Positions 54,571 through 64,000 of a DNA stretch of 64,000 nucleotides are shown here, piece by piece. The notes beneath the pieces were generated by a model that ran no database searches, was not told where the DNA came from, and saw only the letters and a list, made by a program, of their open reading frames with translations. Position 1 is the stretch's first letter. Every line of letters starts with the position of its first letter. The translations under genes and the position numbers were made by a program. This DNA is from Athripsodes cinereus (lineage: Eukaryota > Arthropoda > Insecta > Trichoptera > Leptoceridae), in the NCBI GenBank assembly GCA_947579605.1, contig OX388321.1, forward strand, positions 14,623,614 through 14,687,613. The letters run 5' to 3'.

Positions 54571-55911
54571 ATTATATAGATATATCCAAATTCATTCTTT
54601 CTTCTTTATTTGATTATCTTCAAACAAATTAGATGATAATTATGTAGATTGTAATTTGATTAATTCCCCTGCACGCCATAGTAAACGGTGCATTGAACTA
54701 ATTGAACTAATCGAACTGATAATAATATTTCACATAACAATTAGGGAAGCACGTCCGGAATCTCCAATGACCATCAGATTAGCATTTCCGAATATTACGA
54801 GTTAAAATAATGACATTTCTCGTATAAATTTGACTCAAATTCAACAGTTTGTGATGTAATCGCAGATGACAATTCGAATTATCATTATGTTCAGCAATCA
54901 AAGTTGAAAATTGCTTATTACGGTGTTTAATGGCTTCATTTATTTTCAAATTGTCATATCTACCTTGTGCAGAAATATTGTGAAGTAAGTAATTCCTGTT
55001 ACTACTATACCATCACGGCATATCCCACGAGTGAAGCAGCCGGCGGATTAAGTTTCTTTTTTATAAAAATGGTGAAATTACCTAAAAGAGTATGTTTTCA
55101 CTACCCTTCATTGGTGTAAGCGTTAGAAACTAGGTATTAATTTGTTGATTTAACATTATTTAATAATTATTCTTCCAAATATGCAAAATAAAACACATTG
55201 TATAGAGTACTAATGTACCTTTATAGTATTGTGTGGTTACTTTTTATTTTGATTGATTGATTTAAACTTATTGTTTGTTATTACACTAATTTTTTTTAAA
55301 AGTAAAATAGTTTCTTAGAGCCTGGTATTGTAAATCGACTGGTTGCGAAAGGTTTCTACTTTTTATTTAAATTATTTAAGTGAATGGAAACATTGTTATT
55401 TGTTTAATTCGTTTTCATCGATTTGTGATCTTTAAAAGTCTTTATAGGGTGCTGTCTTGAATGGAAACAACTGAAAGAAAAGAATTCTGATTTTTTTATA
55501 GAATTACAACTATATTTAACAAATACTGCAATCTTTCTGCTTTCATAAAATAGAGAAAATTATACATATTTTGTAATAATTATTACTACAAAAAACTCTC
55601 TATCATTGATTTATCACGGTTATCTAGAATCTTGGATAAGAAACCACGGAAAAAAAGTCATTGGAGACCTCAAAAAAATGAGCTGATTGCATTCTCTAAT
55701 GATGTAAAAAAGTAACGTGTTATTCCAGACATAAAAATATTGTAATTTTTTTGCAGAGGCCTATATTTAGTAGTAAAAAGTTGAGGTCTAGTAGTAAGTT
55801 AATGTGAACATAGAACTGTTGGAAAAAATGCAGTGATATGTAATAGGAATATAACATATCTCTGTATCTTATAACATATCTCTGAAAAAATGGGTTTGTG
55901 TCCGGTGGTAA
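54571..55911. other. Non-coding stretch with one dispersed-repeat fragment
   Basis: A head fragment of the CCCACAAGTGGG family (ACTATACCATCACGGCATAT, then CCCACGAGTGAAGCAGCCGG) lies at 55002-55047. Nothing else is recognised. Confidence 0.5.
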
Positions 55912-56110
55912 AATATTTATTTATTTATTTATTCAACCAAACATACGGCTTACGCCATTTACAAAGGTGGCTATGGATTATTGACACTGTGCAATAGGTT
56001 AAATATGAAAAATATAATTTTCCCAACAAATAATTTCACAAGGATTGTTTTTCGGAAAATTAAAATCAAATATTGCAATAGAATAGAGAAATTTAATCAT
56101 TAAAATACGT
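55912..56110 (-). mobile_element. 5'-truncated LINE 3' end with (TAAA)n
   Basis: The plus strand starts TATTTATTTATTTATTTATT then CAACCAAACATACGGCTTAC + GCCATTTACAAAGG. On the minus strand this is a GGC-GTAA-GCC hairpin (55956-55947) followed by a (TAAA)n tail. The rest of the 3' UTR is AT-rich and without coding. Confidence 0.65.
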
Positions 56111-57655
56111 GAATTAAATGTCAAACAAAGGATTGTTATTTAATTTCATTGTTTTTGTTTAAATACGGTGAACAGTTAGTGTTGTTTAATAGTCGATGAA
56201 GATTATTCAATTGGTATCGGGATAAAGTGTTTACTTGGGGATCAATTCATGACGCGCTTTATAATTCATTTAAGGTTTTAGTGGTAAACTTTCTATTAAG
56301 CATAATAGATAGACACAGAAATACATTTTATTTGCTTTCATGATTTCTCGTATAGATATAGATTAAGTGAGTACTTCTATTCTATTCTATTTTCAAAGGC
56401 CATCCCACTTACGTAGTTATTGTTCTCTGATAGATATACTGAAACCACTTGATATGAATCATTGCATATAGACAAGAGTATAGTGTATAGTGATAGAGAT
56501 ATGGAAAGAATAAAAATAAACTATTTGTTGTGCCAATGCTTACGAATAAGGTAAATTGAAAAAAAACACTATTTAGTTAATTTTCAATTGACTTTATTGA
56601 TTACGCTTACTATTATTCGGAGACTCTCGACTCCATCTTCAGGCGATTATAAGAAAAGTGAAATTAGATACAAGGACAAGCTGTATGTATTTATAAAATT
56701 AGAACCAAAGAATATTGATAGAAGCTCGTATTAATAAGAAAACAAAAATAAGTCATTGATAAAACACTACTGGAAAATTACGAATGAGTTTTGACTAGTT
56801 TAAGTATTCTATTTTTTCGAAGTGGAACAAATATTAATATTACTTTAAAGGGGATTGTTCAATATAAATCTATCCATGCAGTACAGGTATGTATTTCTGT
56901 GTGAGGTAATCGAAAAGTGCGTATTTCTTATTTTGTTATTTAATTTAATAAATTGCGACACTGTAATGCAGTTCTGAGAGGGAGATCATGGTACTCGGTA
57001 TGCGTATAATAACACCATCATGTTTCATACAAATAATATTTATATTTCTATAAGATAGGTAGTTTCTCATATTTTTGTCCGTGTAATGACGACGAATCGT
57101 TATTTTTTTAATTTATAAAGCGGGATTTGACAGCGCGACAACCAATCACAAAACGAAATTGTCCCCCGGTCTGAAAATTGCAGGACGAACCGTGAATATC
57201 AAACCGGTCATTAGCGGTGCGATCGGTGCCGAACCGGACCGGATGCCAATTAGACAAAACGAAGTATGTCCGGACAAGCACACGGAGGGGAGTACTACGC
57301 AACAGTTAGCAATAAAACATTAACATGCCACATCTAATTTCATTAATTGCTCATTACACGAATAAATCTGTTTTCATTTTTTAATATTCGATAGGCAATC
57401 ACAATCGAATATAACCAATAGTTCTACAAGTATTACGACGAGAAACAAAATTTGGATTCCAAAAAATGTTTATGTGTTATTAATTCAACTAATTTCACTG
57501 TCTTTTAGGCTGAAATAAGCGCAACTATACCTATACACAATTGTAATTATATTAGGCTCAATAGAAAAGATTACAGCTGAACACTATCAAGCCTATAAAA
57601 CACTAGGCAATAGACCAGAACTATGATGTCTGGTCTAAAAATTTAGTATAAAGTA
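56111..57655. other. Non-coding stretch with a GC-richer patch
   Basis: At 57118-57305 the sequence is clearly less AT-rich (CAAACCGGTCATTAGCGGTG, CGATCGGTGCCGAACCGGAC). This could be a DNA-transposon fragment or a regulatory CpG patch; the 64-codon minus frame over it has no motif. No other feature is recognised. Confidence 0.4.
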
Positions 57656-57659
57656 GAAA

Positions 57660-57905
57660 CACGTAATGAAACTGATCACGGAATACTCACGGAAATTGAC
57701 CACAGAAGCTCTAAACCTTAATAAGAAACGAAAAAGGATTCGTACCAAAACTTTGATGGGACACTGCAGACTAGGGAATCACGTGTCAAAATTTGGACTA
57801 TTAAAAAATACCCCAATCTGCGGATTTGTGCAGAGGATAGTGAAACATATATCCACATCCTCTGTAATTGTGACGCACTTGTATGCATTACTAATTCATG
57901 TACTT
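57660..57905 (+). pseudogene. Jockey/R1-type LINE RNase H-adjacent C-terminal remnant
   Basis: One frame gives RTKTLMGHCRLGNHVSKFGL + LKNTPIC, then a frame change leads to RICAEDSETYIHILCNCDAL + VC. Together these match the 'LLTGHCRLNxHxxxMGLxxxPxCRxCxEExETxxHILCxCxAL' C-terminal zinc-finger block that follows RNase H in Jockey/R1/I-type LINEs. The single frameshift and truncation on both sides make it dead. It belongs to a different LINE group from the two CR1-like elements, which lack RNase H. Confidence 0.8.
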
Positions 57906-59560
57906 AGATGATTTTGAATTATGTAGTTTGTATTGGTAGACAGTAGTTCTTATAGTATATAATATAATGTGAAACATTTTATTATGTCGGTACAGTTCAA
58001 TATAACGAAGAGAAAAAAAAAATATGTTTTAGTTATACATTCATTTTATACCTATCTTAAGCAGTTACATAAAATAAAATAAAATTCTTATGTTTCATTA
58101 TCCACAAAACCTATGTATTTAGTTATCACGATGTATTGCGGAGTCAGTGGTCGTATTTTTCATAAATACAAAAGTTCCACGTATTTTTGTTGTCGAGTAA
58201 ATTCTAATAGCTATTGGACTGATTTGAATACGAAATTTAGTTATTTTTTTCATTCATTGGCCATTCTGTTTTGCCCTCATGGCTGCCAACCGAGAAAAAA
58301 ATCAAGATGGATAGTTATTGTAATGAAGGTTGTAGCAATTTGTTTCGGACGCTCATTGCCTGTAAATTTCACCAAGCGACTAATTACAATGTTATTGGGT
58401 TATTTCAAGTTTACTTTTTAACCGTTTAATTCAGGAGACGTATTTAACTACATAGACAACACAAAAGGAAAATATTTTTAAAACATTTCTATGTTTCAAG
58501 ATTAGTCCAAGAGATCCCCCTACAATTTACGTAGTAAGTAGGGATACAACATTGCTTTTAAAAACATCGATGTTTTATCAATGTTATAAGTTATCAAACT
58601 TGCTAGTTGTTTAATGAACAGTGAAGCGAGTAGTTTAGACGTGCGCAATGGATGAGGCAATTTATTTCGGCTCTTCAGTTTCATTGCTCAACAAGTCGAA
58701 AATTTTGATTTAATTGGTAACACACACAATCAACTCCACTCTTCCAATACCTCGAACATATAACTATAAAAAATACACAGTTTCTTTTTTAAATTAAATA
58801 TTTATTGATGGCAAAAAATAATGTTTCTATTTTCAATTCCACAAATAGCTATATTTCGCGTTGTTTTACTATTGAACGGAAAAAAGACATCGTATGTCTT
58901 TAATAGTGCAACTATATTTTCTCTTTCTGTTGTATTTTTAAAGCATAACAATATAAATATATCGATATTATAAAAATGGTAATTTCTTGAATATGCCATT
59001 CCAACATGTTTAATTATTTATATGGACAGTTGATTTATGCGTGTCGACGCCAGAGCATCCATAATTTCCACAAAAGGCATGAATGAACGATTTCGATGTT
59101 AGTGACTTTTGTGGTATGTATCGGCAATCTATCTTTAATCAGTTCGTTAATTAACATCGATGCCTCATACCTTGATACTAAGGATGCAACGAAATATCGA
59201 TGTATCGTACAAACATCCTTAGTAGCAAGGCCTCTCACGATACCCCGTCTAAACATATTATATCTATTTAGTATTTTTATCTGTTATCTTATTGTGTATG
59301 TGGATGAATGTATGTTGTAATATAATTCCTTATTCTTATATTTCTTACAAGTATTACTTATATAACATACGCGAATACCAAGTCTTCATATAGATTGACA
59401 GTTGTCATTGCTATAAGTTTTACATCAATTTAATACATCAAAAAGTGCTCAAATTGTGAATTACATAAAACAGTTGCATTTCCTATAGGCAGTTGTACAA
59501 TTGACATTGATCGCAGCTTACTGAAAGCGGTAAGTGAAGAGGAATATTCAAATAAGAAAA
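57906..59560. other. Non-coding stretch
   Basis: The 102-codon frame at 58113-58421 (VNSNSYWTDLNTKFSYF and so on) has no domain I can name. A short hairpin lies at 59170-59230 (separate entry). Otherwise AT-rich. Confidence 0.45.
59170..59230. repeat. Short hairpin, 17-bp arms
   Basis: CCTTGATACTAAGGATG (59170-59186) is the inverse of CATCCTTAGTAGCAAGG (59214-59230) with one mismatch; the loop is 27 nt. It could be a tiny foldback element or a small structured RNA; nothing decides between them. Confidence 0.5.
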
Positions 59561-59599
59561 ATATCTTTCAAAGTCATAAGTGCAATAGAGGCGTTTTTC

Positions 59600-59763
59600 G
59601 TCTAGCACAATTTTGACGTCGAAGTATAAGTCCAGGATACACCAATCAGCAGTAGACGTCGCACTTCAAACTGCGACCAATAAGCGATAGAGATAGACAA
59701 TCAAACTAATATCAGTAACAGGGTTGGCACATAAACATAAATTTTGAAACAAATTTTTATGAT
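59600..59763 (+). promoter_or_regulatory. Probable 5' UTR/promoter of LINE element 2
   Basis: Immediately upstream of ORF1, sequence composition rises in GC and shows TGACGTC (59614-59620, CRE-like), GACGTC (59655-59660) and two CCAAT boxes (59642-59646, 59677-59681). LINEs carry their promoter inside the 5' UTR. The element's 5' boundary cannot be fixed. Confidence 0.4.
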
Positions 59764-60460
59764 ATGATGGACGCTCAAGAAATTATCTCTCAGGTTAAAA
59801 ATGCCGCATGTGCTTTATCCAAGCTAATGACAGATAATAGTAAATTTACGCGGGATCTCATTGGTAAAGTAAATCCTATATTACTGGAATTTATGGCAGC
59901 CATGAGCACGGCAACTGCAAAAATAGCCAGCCAGGATGTCGAAATAAAGTGTCTTAAAGAAAGAATTGCTCAACCTGAGAATGTAGCATCACCAAGCAAG
60001 GCTATGGACGTGTGCGACACTCTGGCTGAACTGGCAGAGAGAAATACACGCTCAAAAAACTTATTACTTTTTAATGTGCCAGAAGTGGATTCTGAACTAC
60101 CTAGTCATAGTCAAGGCACTAAGGACTTTGATCAGACTACAAGACTGATTCACGGCATTGAACATTTTAAAAATATACCAATATTAAAAGTTCAACGTTT
60201 GGGATTGAAGCAGAATGACAAGGTTAGGCCTGTCAAGGTTGTTTTTAATGATAGTGATGATGCAAGGACAGTATTTTTCAACAAATATAGATTTCCAAAA
60301 GATATTCGAATTAAACAAGATCTTACAATTATGCAGAGATTACAGTTGAAATCCACCTGGGATGAACTGGAGAATAGAAAAAAAAAATGGTGAGGATGAT
60401 ATTGCTGTTAAGTTTGTAAATGGTACGCCGAGGGTTGTAAAAATCAATAAAAAAAACTGA
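59764..60460 (+). pseudogene. LINE ORF1 with one-base frameshift (element 2)
   Basis: Starts at tandem ATGs (59764, 59767; the second has A at -3 and G at +4). Residues 1-90 form a short helical region with some heptad character. From about residue 95, NTRSKNLLLFNVPE starts the RRM-like core, and VRPVKVVFND, RFPKDIRIKQDLTIMQRLQL align with element 1 ORF1 (RPVKVLL, IHLPKNIKLYKDQTVIQRNQ). At 60378-60387 a run of ten A puts the frame out and it stops at TGA 60391-60393 (ENRKKKW). The conserved C terminus (NGEDDIAVKFVNGTPRVVKI) continues in the next frame to TGA at 60458-60460. The extra A could be a mutation, an assembly error or a polymorphic homopolymer. The coiled coil is shorter than in element 1. 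Confidence 0.8.
60451..60457 (+). promoter_or_regulatory. Predicted -1 ribosomal frameshift site A_AAA_AAC_TGA (element 2)
   Basis: AAAAAAC at 60451-60457 is phased A AAA AAC in the conserved ORF1 C-terminal frame and is followed directly by the ORF1 stop TGA (60458-60460). A -1 slip makes the next codon CTG at 60457, which is the ORF2 frame, and leads straight into NFSIYFQNVRG. A weak CUUUA / UAAAG stem (60465-60469 with 60497-60501) starts 7 nt downstream. Alternative readings are reinitiation at the overlapping CTG or a chance A-run. Confidence 0.65.
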
Positions 60461-63300
60461 AAAACTTTAGTATTTATTTTCAAAATGTGCGCGGTGTAAA
60501 GACCAAGCTGACAACACTACGTCAAAATGTTCCTTTTATGAATCATAGTATATATTTGTTTACCGAAACGTGGCTGGACAATTTAATCAGGACATCTGAA
60601 CTGGGATTTTCCTCATACAATGTATATAGATGCGACCGTAATCGACATACAAGTGATAAAGAAAGAGGAGGTGGTGTGTTGGTGGCGATTATGAGGAATA
60701 TCCCTTCCACGTCCATTAAGGTCCAGTGTAAAAGTATCGAACAGGTTTTTGTGTTAATTAGGACAAATCGAAGTAGCTTGATAGTTGGAAATGTCTACAT
60801 TCCACCAACTTCTACTTCTGAAGTTTACAAACTTTACTGTGAAGAGGTAGAAAGGCTTCAAAATAGATATCCTCAAGCTGACTTCCTTTTGTTTGGAGAT
60901 TTTAATCTACCTAAGATAAATTGGCCACTGGATATGGGTGCATTCCCAATTAATGAGGACAATAATGAAGGAGCGAGAGAATTAATAGAAACTACAACTT
61001 TCCTGGGCCTATCTCAGAGAAATTTCATACTTAACTCTAAAAATCGTCTCTTGGATTTGGTCTTCACAAATATCGATAGTGTGAGTGTGGAACTCTCCAG
61101 TGAGGAGGTTTTGCCACTAGATAATTATCATCCACCACTTCATGTAAATTTAAACAAAGATCCCACAGATTGTGAAGTTAAAAAGACTTATTTTTACAAT
61201 TATCAAAGAGGAGATTACACCGGTGCAACAGATTTTCTTTTTAAGTGTGATTGGTCCTTTTTACGGAGTGATAACCTGGAATATGTAATGGCTGTCTTTT
61301 ATGGCATCCTGTATGATACAATCAATAAATTCATACCGTATGAAGGATATAAATCGAGCACATACCCAATATGGTTTTCGCGGGAGTTAATAGAACTAAT
61401 TATGGAAAAGAAGGCTGCACACAAAACATACAAAGAATCCCGTGAAGATAAGCATTATAATCGATTCAAGATATTGAGATCTAAATGCAATTTGCTAAAG
61501 GGAACCTGCTACTCAAACTTTATAAAAAGGGTTGAAAATACAACAATTGATGCGAAGAGTTTGTGGCGTTTTAAGAACTCTCTATCTAAAAGTGAAAATG
61601 ATTACCCTATCCACATGACTTTGAACCATGAACGAGTGAGTGAATTGAAGAATATTGTAAACAAGTTTGCTTGTTTTTTCAGTGATGTGTATGAGCAGGA
61701 TCTGCGTTGCGCAGATGTTTCCTACAATGTCGAGAATTGCCCACTTAATTTGTCACAATGTAAAATTGATTTTCAGATTTTGGAACGAGCGTTGTATCGC
61801 TTAGATCATAAAAAATCTTCTGGCCCAGATGGTGTACCACCTATCTTTCTGAAGAGGTGTGCACACGCTCTTATTGTTCCACTGTTCATAATCTATAACA
61901 AATCCCTAGAGTTTGGCATTTTTCCGTCCGTATGGAAGATCAGTACTATCATACCTGTTTTTAAGAAGGGAGATAGAACTGAAATATCAAACTACAGGCC
62001 AGTATGTATTCAGTCAGCTATGGCCAAGTTGTTTGAGACTCTTGTGTTAGAGCGGATAATGCCATCAGTGTCTCAAATTATAGACCCGCAGCAACACGGA
62101 TTCGTGTCGGGAAGATCAACGCTAACTAACTTAACTTTGTATGAGAATTTTATTTCAGAATGTCTCGCGCGAGGCTGTCAGGTGGACAGTGTTTACACTG
62201 ACTTCAGCAAAGCCTTCGACAAGGTGCCTCATAGTATCCTTTTGAACAAGCTTTCGGCTTTAGGGGTATCGGGTGTTTTGTTGGAGTGGCTTGGCAGTTT
62301 CTTGAGGGAACGTATGATGCGGGTGCAAATAAAACATGCTAGTTCTAGTACTTTTGAGGCATCTAGCGGTTTGCCGCAAGGAAGCCACTTATCTCCCATT
62401 TTGTTCCTTGTCTTCATAAATGACTTGACTCGCGAAATGAAAGATGTCAGATGCCTGCTGTTTGCTGATGACTTAAAGATATTCAAAGACATACAAAATA
62501 TTCATGATTGCCAGGTTCTCCAGGAAAACCTCAATGTCCTGAATACCTGGTGCCTAAAAAATCGTTTATTTTTGAATATCGAGAAATGTCAGTACATTAC
62601 CTTTTCTAGAAGCAAAAATATCGTTCGTTTTGACTATCAGATTGAAAATTGTAAACTAGAATCGGTAGGGGAGATGCGAGACCTCGGAGTTGTATTCGAT
62701 GAAAAGCTATCATTCGTTAATCACATAAACGAACTAATGGGCAAGGCACTGAAAACCTTAGGATTTGTCTTACGTACTGTGAATGACTTTAATAATGTCC
62801 ACACTATTGCATTGTTGTACAAGTCACTTGTCCGGAGTTTACTTGAATTTAATTCTTCTATTTGGTCACCCACATATAACATTCATATAAATAACTTAGA
62901 ACGAATTCAACGGAAATTTTTAAGATTCGTTAACTACAAAATGGGGATACCACGGGAAGATATAAACTATGATTTTTTGTTGTCACAATTGAATATGGAA
63001 ACATTGGAAAGTAGAAGAACGATGAGTGACTTAATTTTATTATTCAAAATTATTAGAGATTATTTTGACAACCCTGATTTACTTCAGCTTGTTAAATTTC
63101 GGGTACCTACGCGCAATACTAGAAATCACGATTTATTCTATATAGATAACTATAGCACTAACTACATAAAACACACAGTGGTGCCACGGTTACATTTTTT
63201 GGGTAATAAATACTTAATGAATGTTGATATATTCAATATGGAACTACCGGCTTTTAAACTTCATTTAAAGGCAATATTTTCCTCAAATAGCAATACTTAA
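60457..63300 (+). CDS. LINE ORF2: endonuclease-reverse transcriptase (element 2)
   Basis: 947 codons open to TAA with no ATG at the natural start; the frame opens LKNFSIYFQNVRGVKTKL, the usual start of an AP-type endonuclease. Counted from the GTG at 60487, the motifs are FTETW (Glu 27), GDFN (137-140) and NYHPPL (His 215). The RT then shows KSSGPDGVPP (443-452), FKKGDRTEISNYRP (492-505), YTDFSKAFDKVPH (570-582), GLPQGSHLSP (628-637) and LLFADDLKI (657-665). No RNase H follows. All catalytic residues are intact. It aligns with element 1 ORF2 along its whole length (for example WSPTYNIHINNLERIQRKFL versus WSPNYNIHISGLERLQRKFL), so the two are separate families of one lineage. Confidence 0.92.
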   Translation: MKNFSIYFQNVRGVKTKLTTLRQNVPFMNHSIYLFTETWLDNLIRTSELGFSSYNVYRCDRNRHTSDKERGGGVLVAIMRNIPSTSIKVQCKSIEQVFVLIRTNRSSLIVGNVYIPPTSTSEVYKLYCEEVERLQNRYPQADFLLFGDFNLPKINWPLDMGAFPINEDNNEGARELIETTTFLGLSQRNFILNSKNRLLDLVFTNIDSVSVELSSEEVLPLDNYHPPLHVNLNKDPTDCEVKKTYFYNYQRGDYTGATDFLFKCDWSFLRSDNLEYVMAVFYGILYDTINKFIPYEGYKSSTYPIWFSRELIELIMEKKAAHKTYKESREDKHYNRFKILRSKCNLLKGTCYSNFIKRVENTTIDAKSLWRFKNSLSKSENDYPIHMTLNHERVSELKNIVNKFACFFSDVYEQDLRCADVSYNVENCPLNLSQCKIDFQILERALYRLDHKKSSGPDGVPPIFLKRCAHALIVPLFIIYNKSLEFGIFPSVWKISTIIPVFKKGDRTEISNYRPVCIQSAMAKLFETLVLERIMPSVSQIIDPQQHGFVSGRSTLTNLTLYENFISECLARGCQVDSVYTDFSKAFDKVPHSILLNKLSALGVSGVLLEWLGSFLRERMMRVQIKHASSSTFEASSGLPQGSHLSPILFLVFINDLTREMKDVRCLLFADDLKIFKDIQNIHDCQVLQENLNVLNTWCLKNRLFLNIEKCQYITFSRSKNIVRFDYQIENCKLESVGEMRDLGVVFDEKLSFVNHINELMGKALKTLGFVLRTVNDFNNVHTIALLYKSLVRSLLEFNSSIWSPTYNIHINNLERIQRKFLRFVNYKMGIPREDINYDFLLSQLNMETLESRRTMSDLILLFKIIRDYFDNPDLLQLVKFRVPTRNTRNHDLFYIDNYSTNYIKHTVVPRLHFLGNKYLMNVDIFNMELPAFKLHLKAIFSSNSNT

Positions 63301-64000
63301 GGAGTATAGTTAGGAGGACGTATGTTTGATGCGTTTTTCAAGATCTTCCCATAACAATATTGTTTTGGGCAAACCAATTTATTTAATTCGAAGCTTGATT
63401 AAAATTACAGTTTTATTCGCGTATATGCTTTTCTTGTTTTTATATTTCCCGTTTTATATTTGATTATGTGTGATAATTTATATACTTATATATACATATA
63501 TATTTATTATAAAAAAAAAAAAATTGTTTTTACATTTTTATATTTGCTGATAATTTTACGTTTTTATATTTACTGATAATTTCTTTGATTGATAATTTAT
63601 TATATCTTTGATAATTTATTTAATTCTAAACTTGATAAAAATCACAGTTTTGTTCTTTTATATTTGTCTGTTTAATATTTCGTGTTTTTATATTTGATTA
63701 TATGTGTGATTTCAATTTTGTTTGCTGTGGAGTTTGTTTTTGTTGCAGTAAAAATGAGATGAAATACTTGAATATGTAGTTTTATCTTTGCATGTTGACA
63801 GCTTTTTTTCGTGGTTTATAAAAGTATTCCCAGAATATAATTTAGCTTTATTCTTTTCCGATTTTACTTTTATTTTATGTATTGATTGTTTCTGTAGAAA
63901 TGAATTGTTTTATATGTGTGTGTGTTATTTTTATTCTTGATTTTGTGGTATATTGTGATTCTGATTTTAATTTTTGATTGTTTTTAAAAGAATTAGTAAT
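63301..64000 (+). other. T-rich 3' UTR with imperfect direct duplication
   Basis: AATTTATTTAATTCGAAGCT and the following ~100 bp (63376 on) recur as AATTTATTTAATTCTAAACT at 63613, an offset of 237 bp. Both end in TTTTATATTTGATTATRTGT. An A13-like run lies at 63511-63523. No gene is seen; the sequence stays T-rich to the window end. Confidence 0.6.

Larger units (their letters stand above)
59600..63800 (+). mobile_element. CR1-group LINE, two ORFs (element 2)
   Basis: Same architecture as element 1 but clearly diverged: ORF1 (59764 to 60460, one frameshift), ORF2 (60457-63300) and a long T-rich 3' UTR. The 3' UTR carries an imperfect direct duplication of about 100 bp (63376-63478 and 63613-63712). 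No (TAAA)n tail or GGC-GCC hairpin is seen before the window ends, so the 3' end probably lies beyond 64000. ORF2 is intact; ORF1 is broken by one extra A. Confidence 0.85.

Noticed and set aside
58113..58421. 102-codon plus-strand frame
   Set aside because: No recognisable motif; isolated in non-coding sequence. Could be a decayed element but cannot be supported.

Overview
This is an AT-rich, intron- and intergene-like stretch of an animal nuclear genome, almost certainly an insect. The evidence is the absence of bacterial-style gene packing, CR1/Jockey-type LINEs, tRNA-derived SINEs, mariner and hAT remnants, frequent TAGGTACCTA-type palindromes, and one spliced-looking exon with consensus splice sites. 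The order cannot be fixed from sequence alone; Lepidoptera or Hemiptera would both fit.

Host genes: only one exon is convincing, at 15008-15334 on the minus strand. It encodes a transmembrane segment plus a short cytoplasmic stretch, is flanked by a perfect acceptor and donor, and resembles the membrane-proximal exon of a Sidestep-like immunoglobulin-superfamily adhesion protein. The rest of that gene must lie in distant exons, so much of the window may be intronic.

Mobile elements dominate. Two long, largely intact two-ORF LINEs of the CR1 group lie at about 23995-28400 (minus) and about 59600-63800 (plus). They are diverged from each other but share one architecture: an ORF1 with an RRM-like core, and an ORF2 with an AP-type endonuclease and a reverse transcriptase. 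In both, ORF2 lacks an ATG at its natural start and lies in the -1 frame of ORF1. In both, a correctly phased A_AAA_AAC heptamer sits exactly where ORF1 homology ends. This predicts a programmed -1 ribosomal frameshift that makes an ORF1-ORF2 fusion, and it is the most interesting observation in the window. The minus-strand element ends in a GGC-loop-GCC hairpin followed by (TAAA)n, and five truncated copies elsewhere keep the same end.

Other content: at least eight decayed LINE coding fragments and a mariner transposase remnant; three SINE families; a 165-bp hAT-type MITE inserted in a LINE remnant with an 8-bp target duplication; a 141-bp TA-flanked MITE; and several long hairpins. Tandem arrays occur at 2748 (118 bp x3), 4746 (104 bp x5) and 53543 (25 bp, about 26 copies). 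Region 40704-43272 is a nested structure. An outer element with terminal inverted repeats contains a ~70-bp minisatellite that flips orientation partway, and an inner foldback element rich in TTCGAA motifs with a perfect 10-bp target duplication. The minisatellite unit derives from a dispersed repeat found about nine more times in the window.
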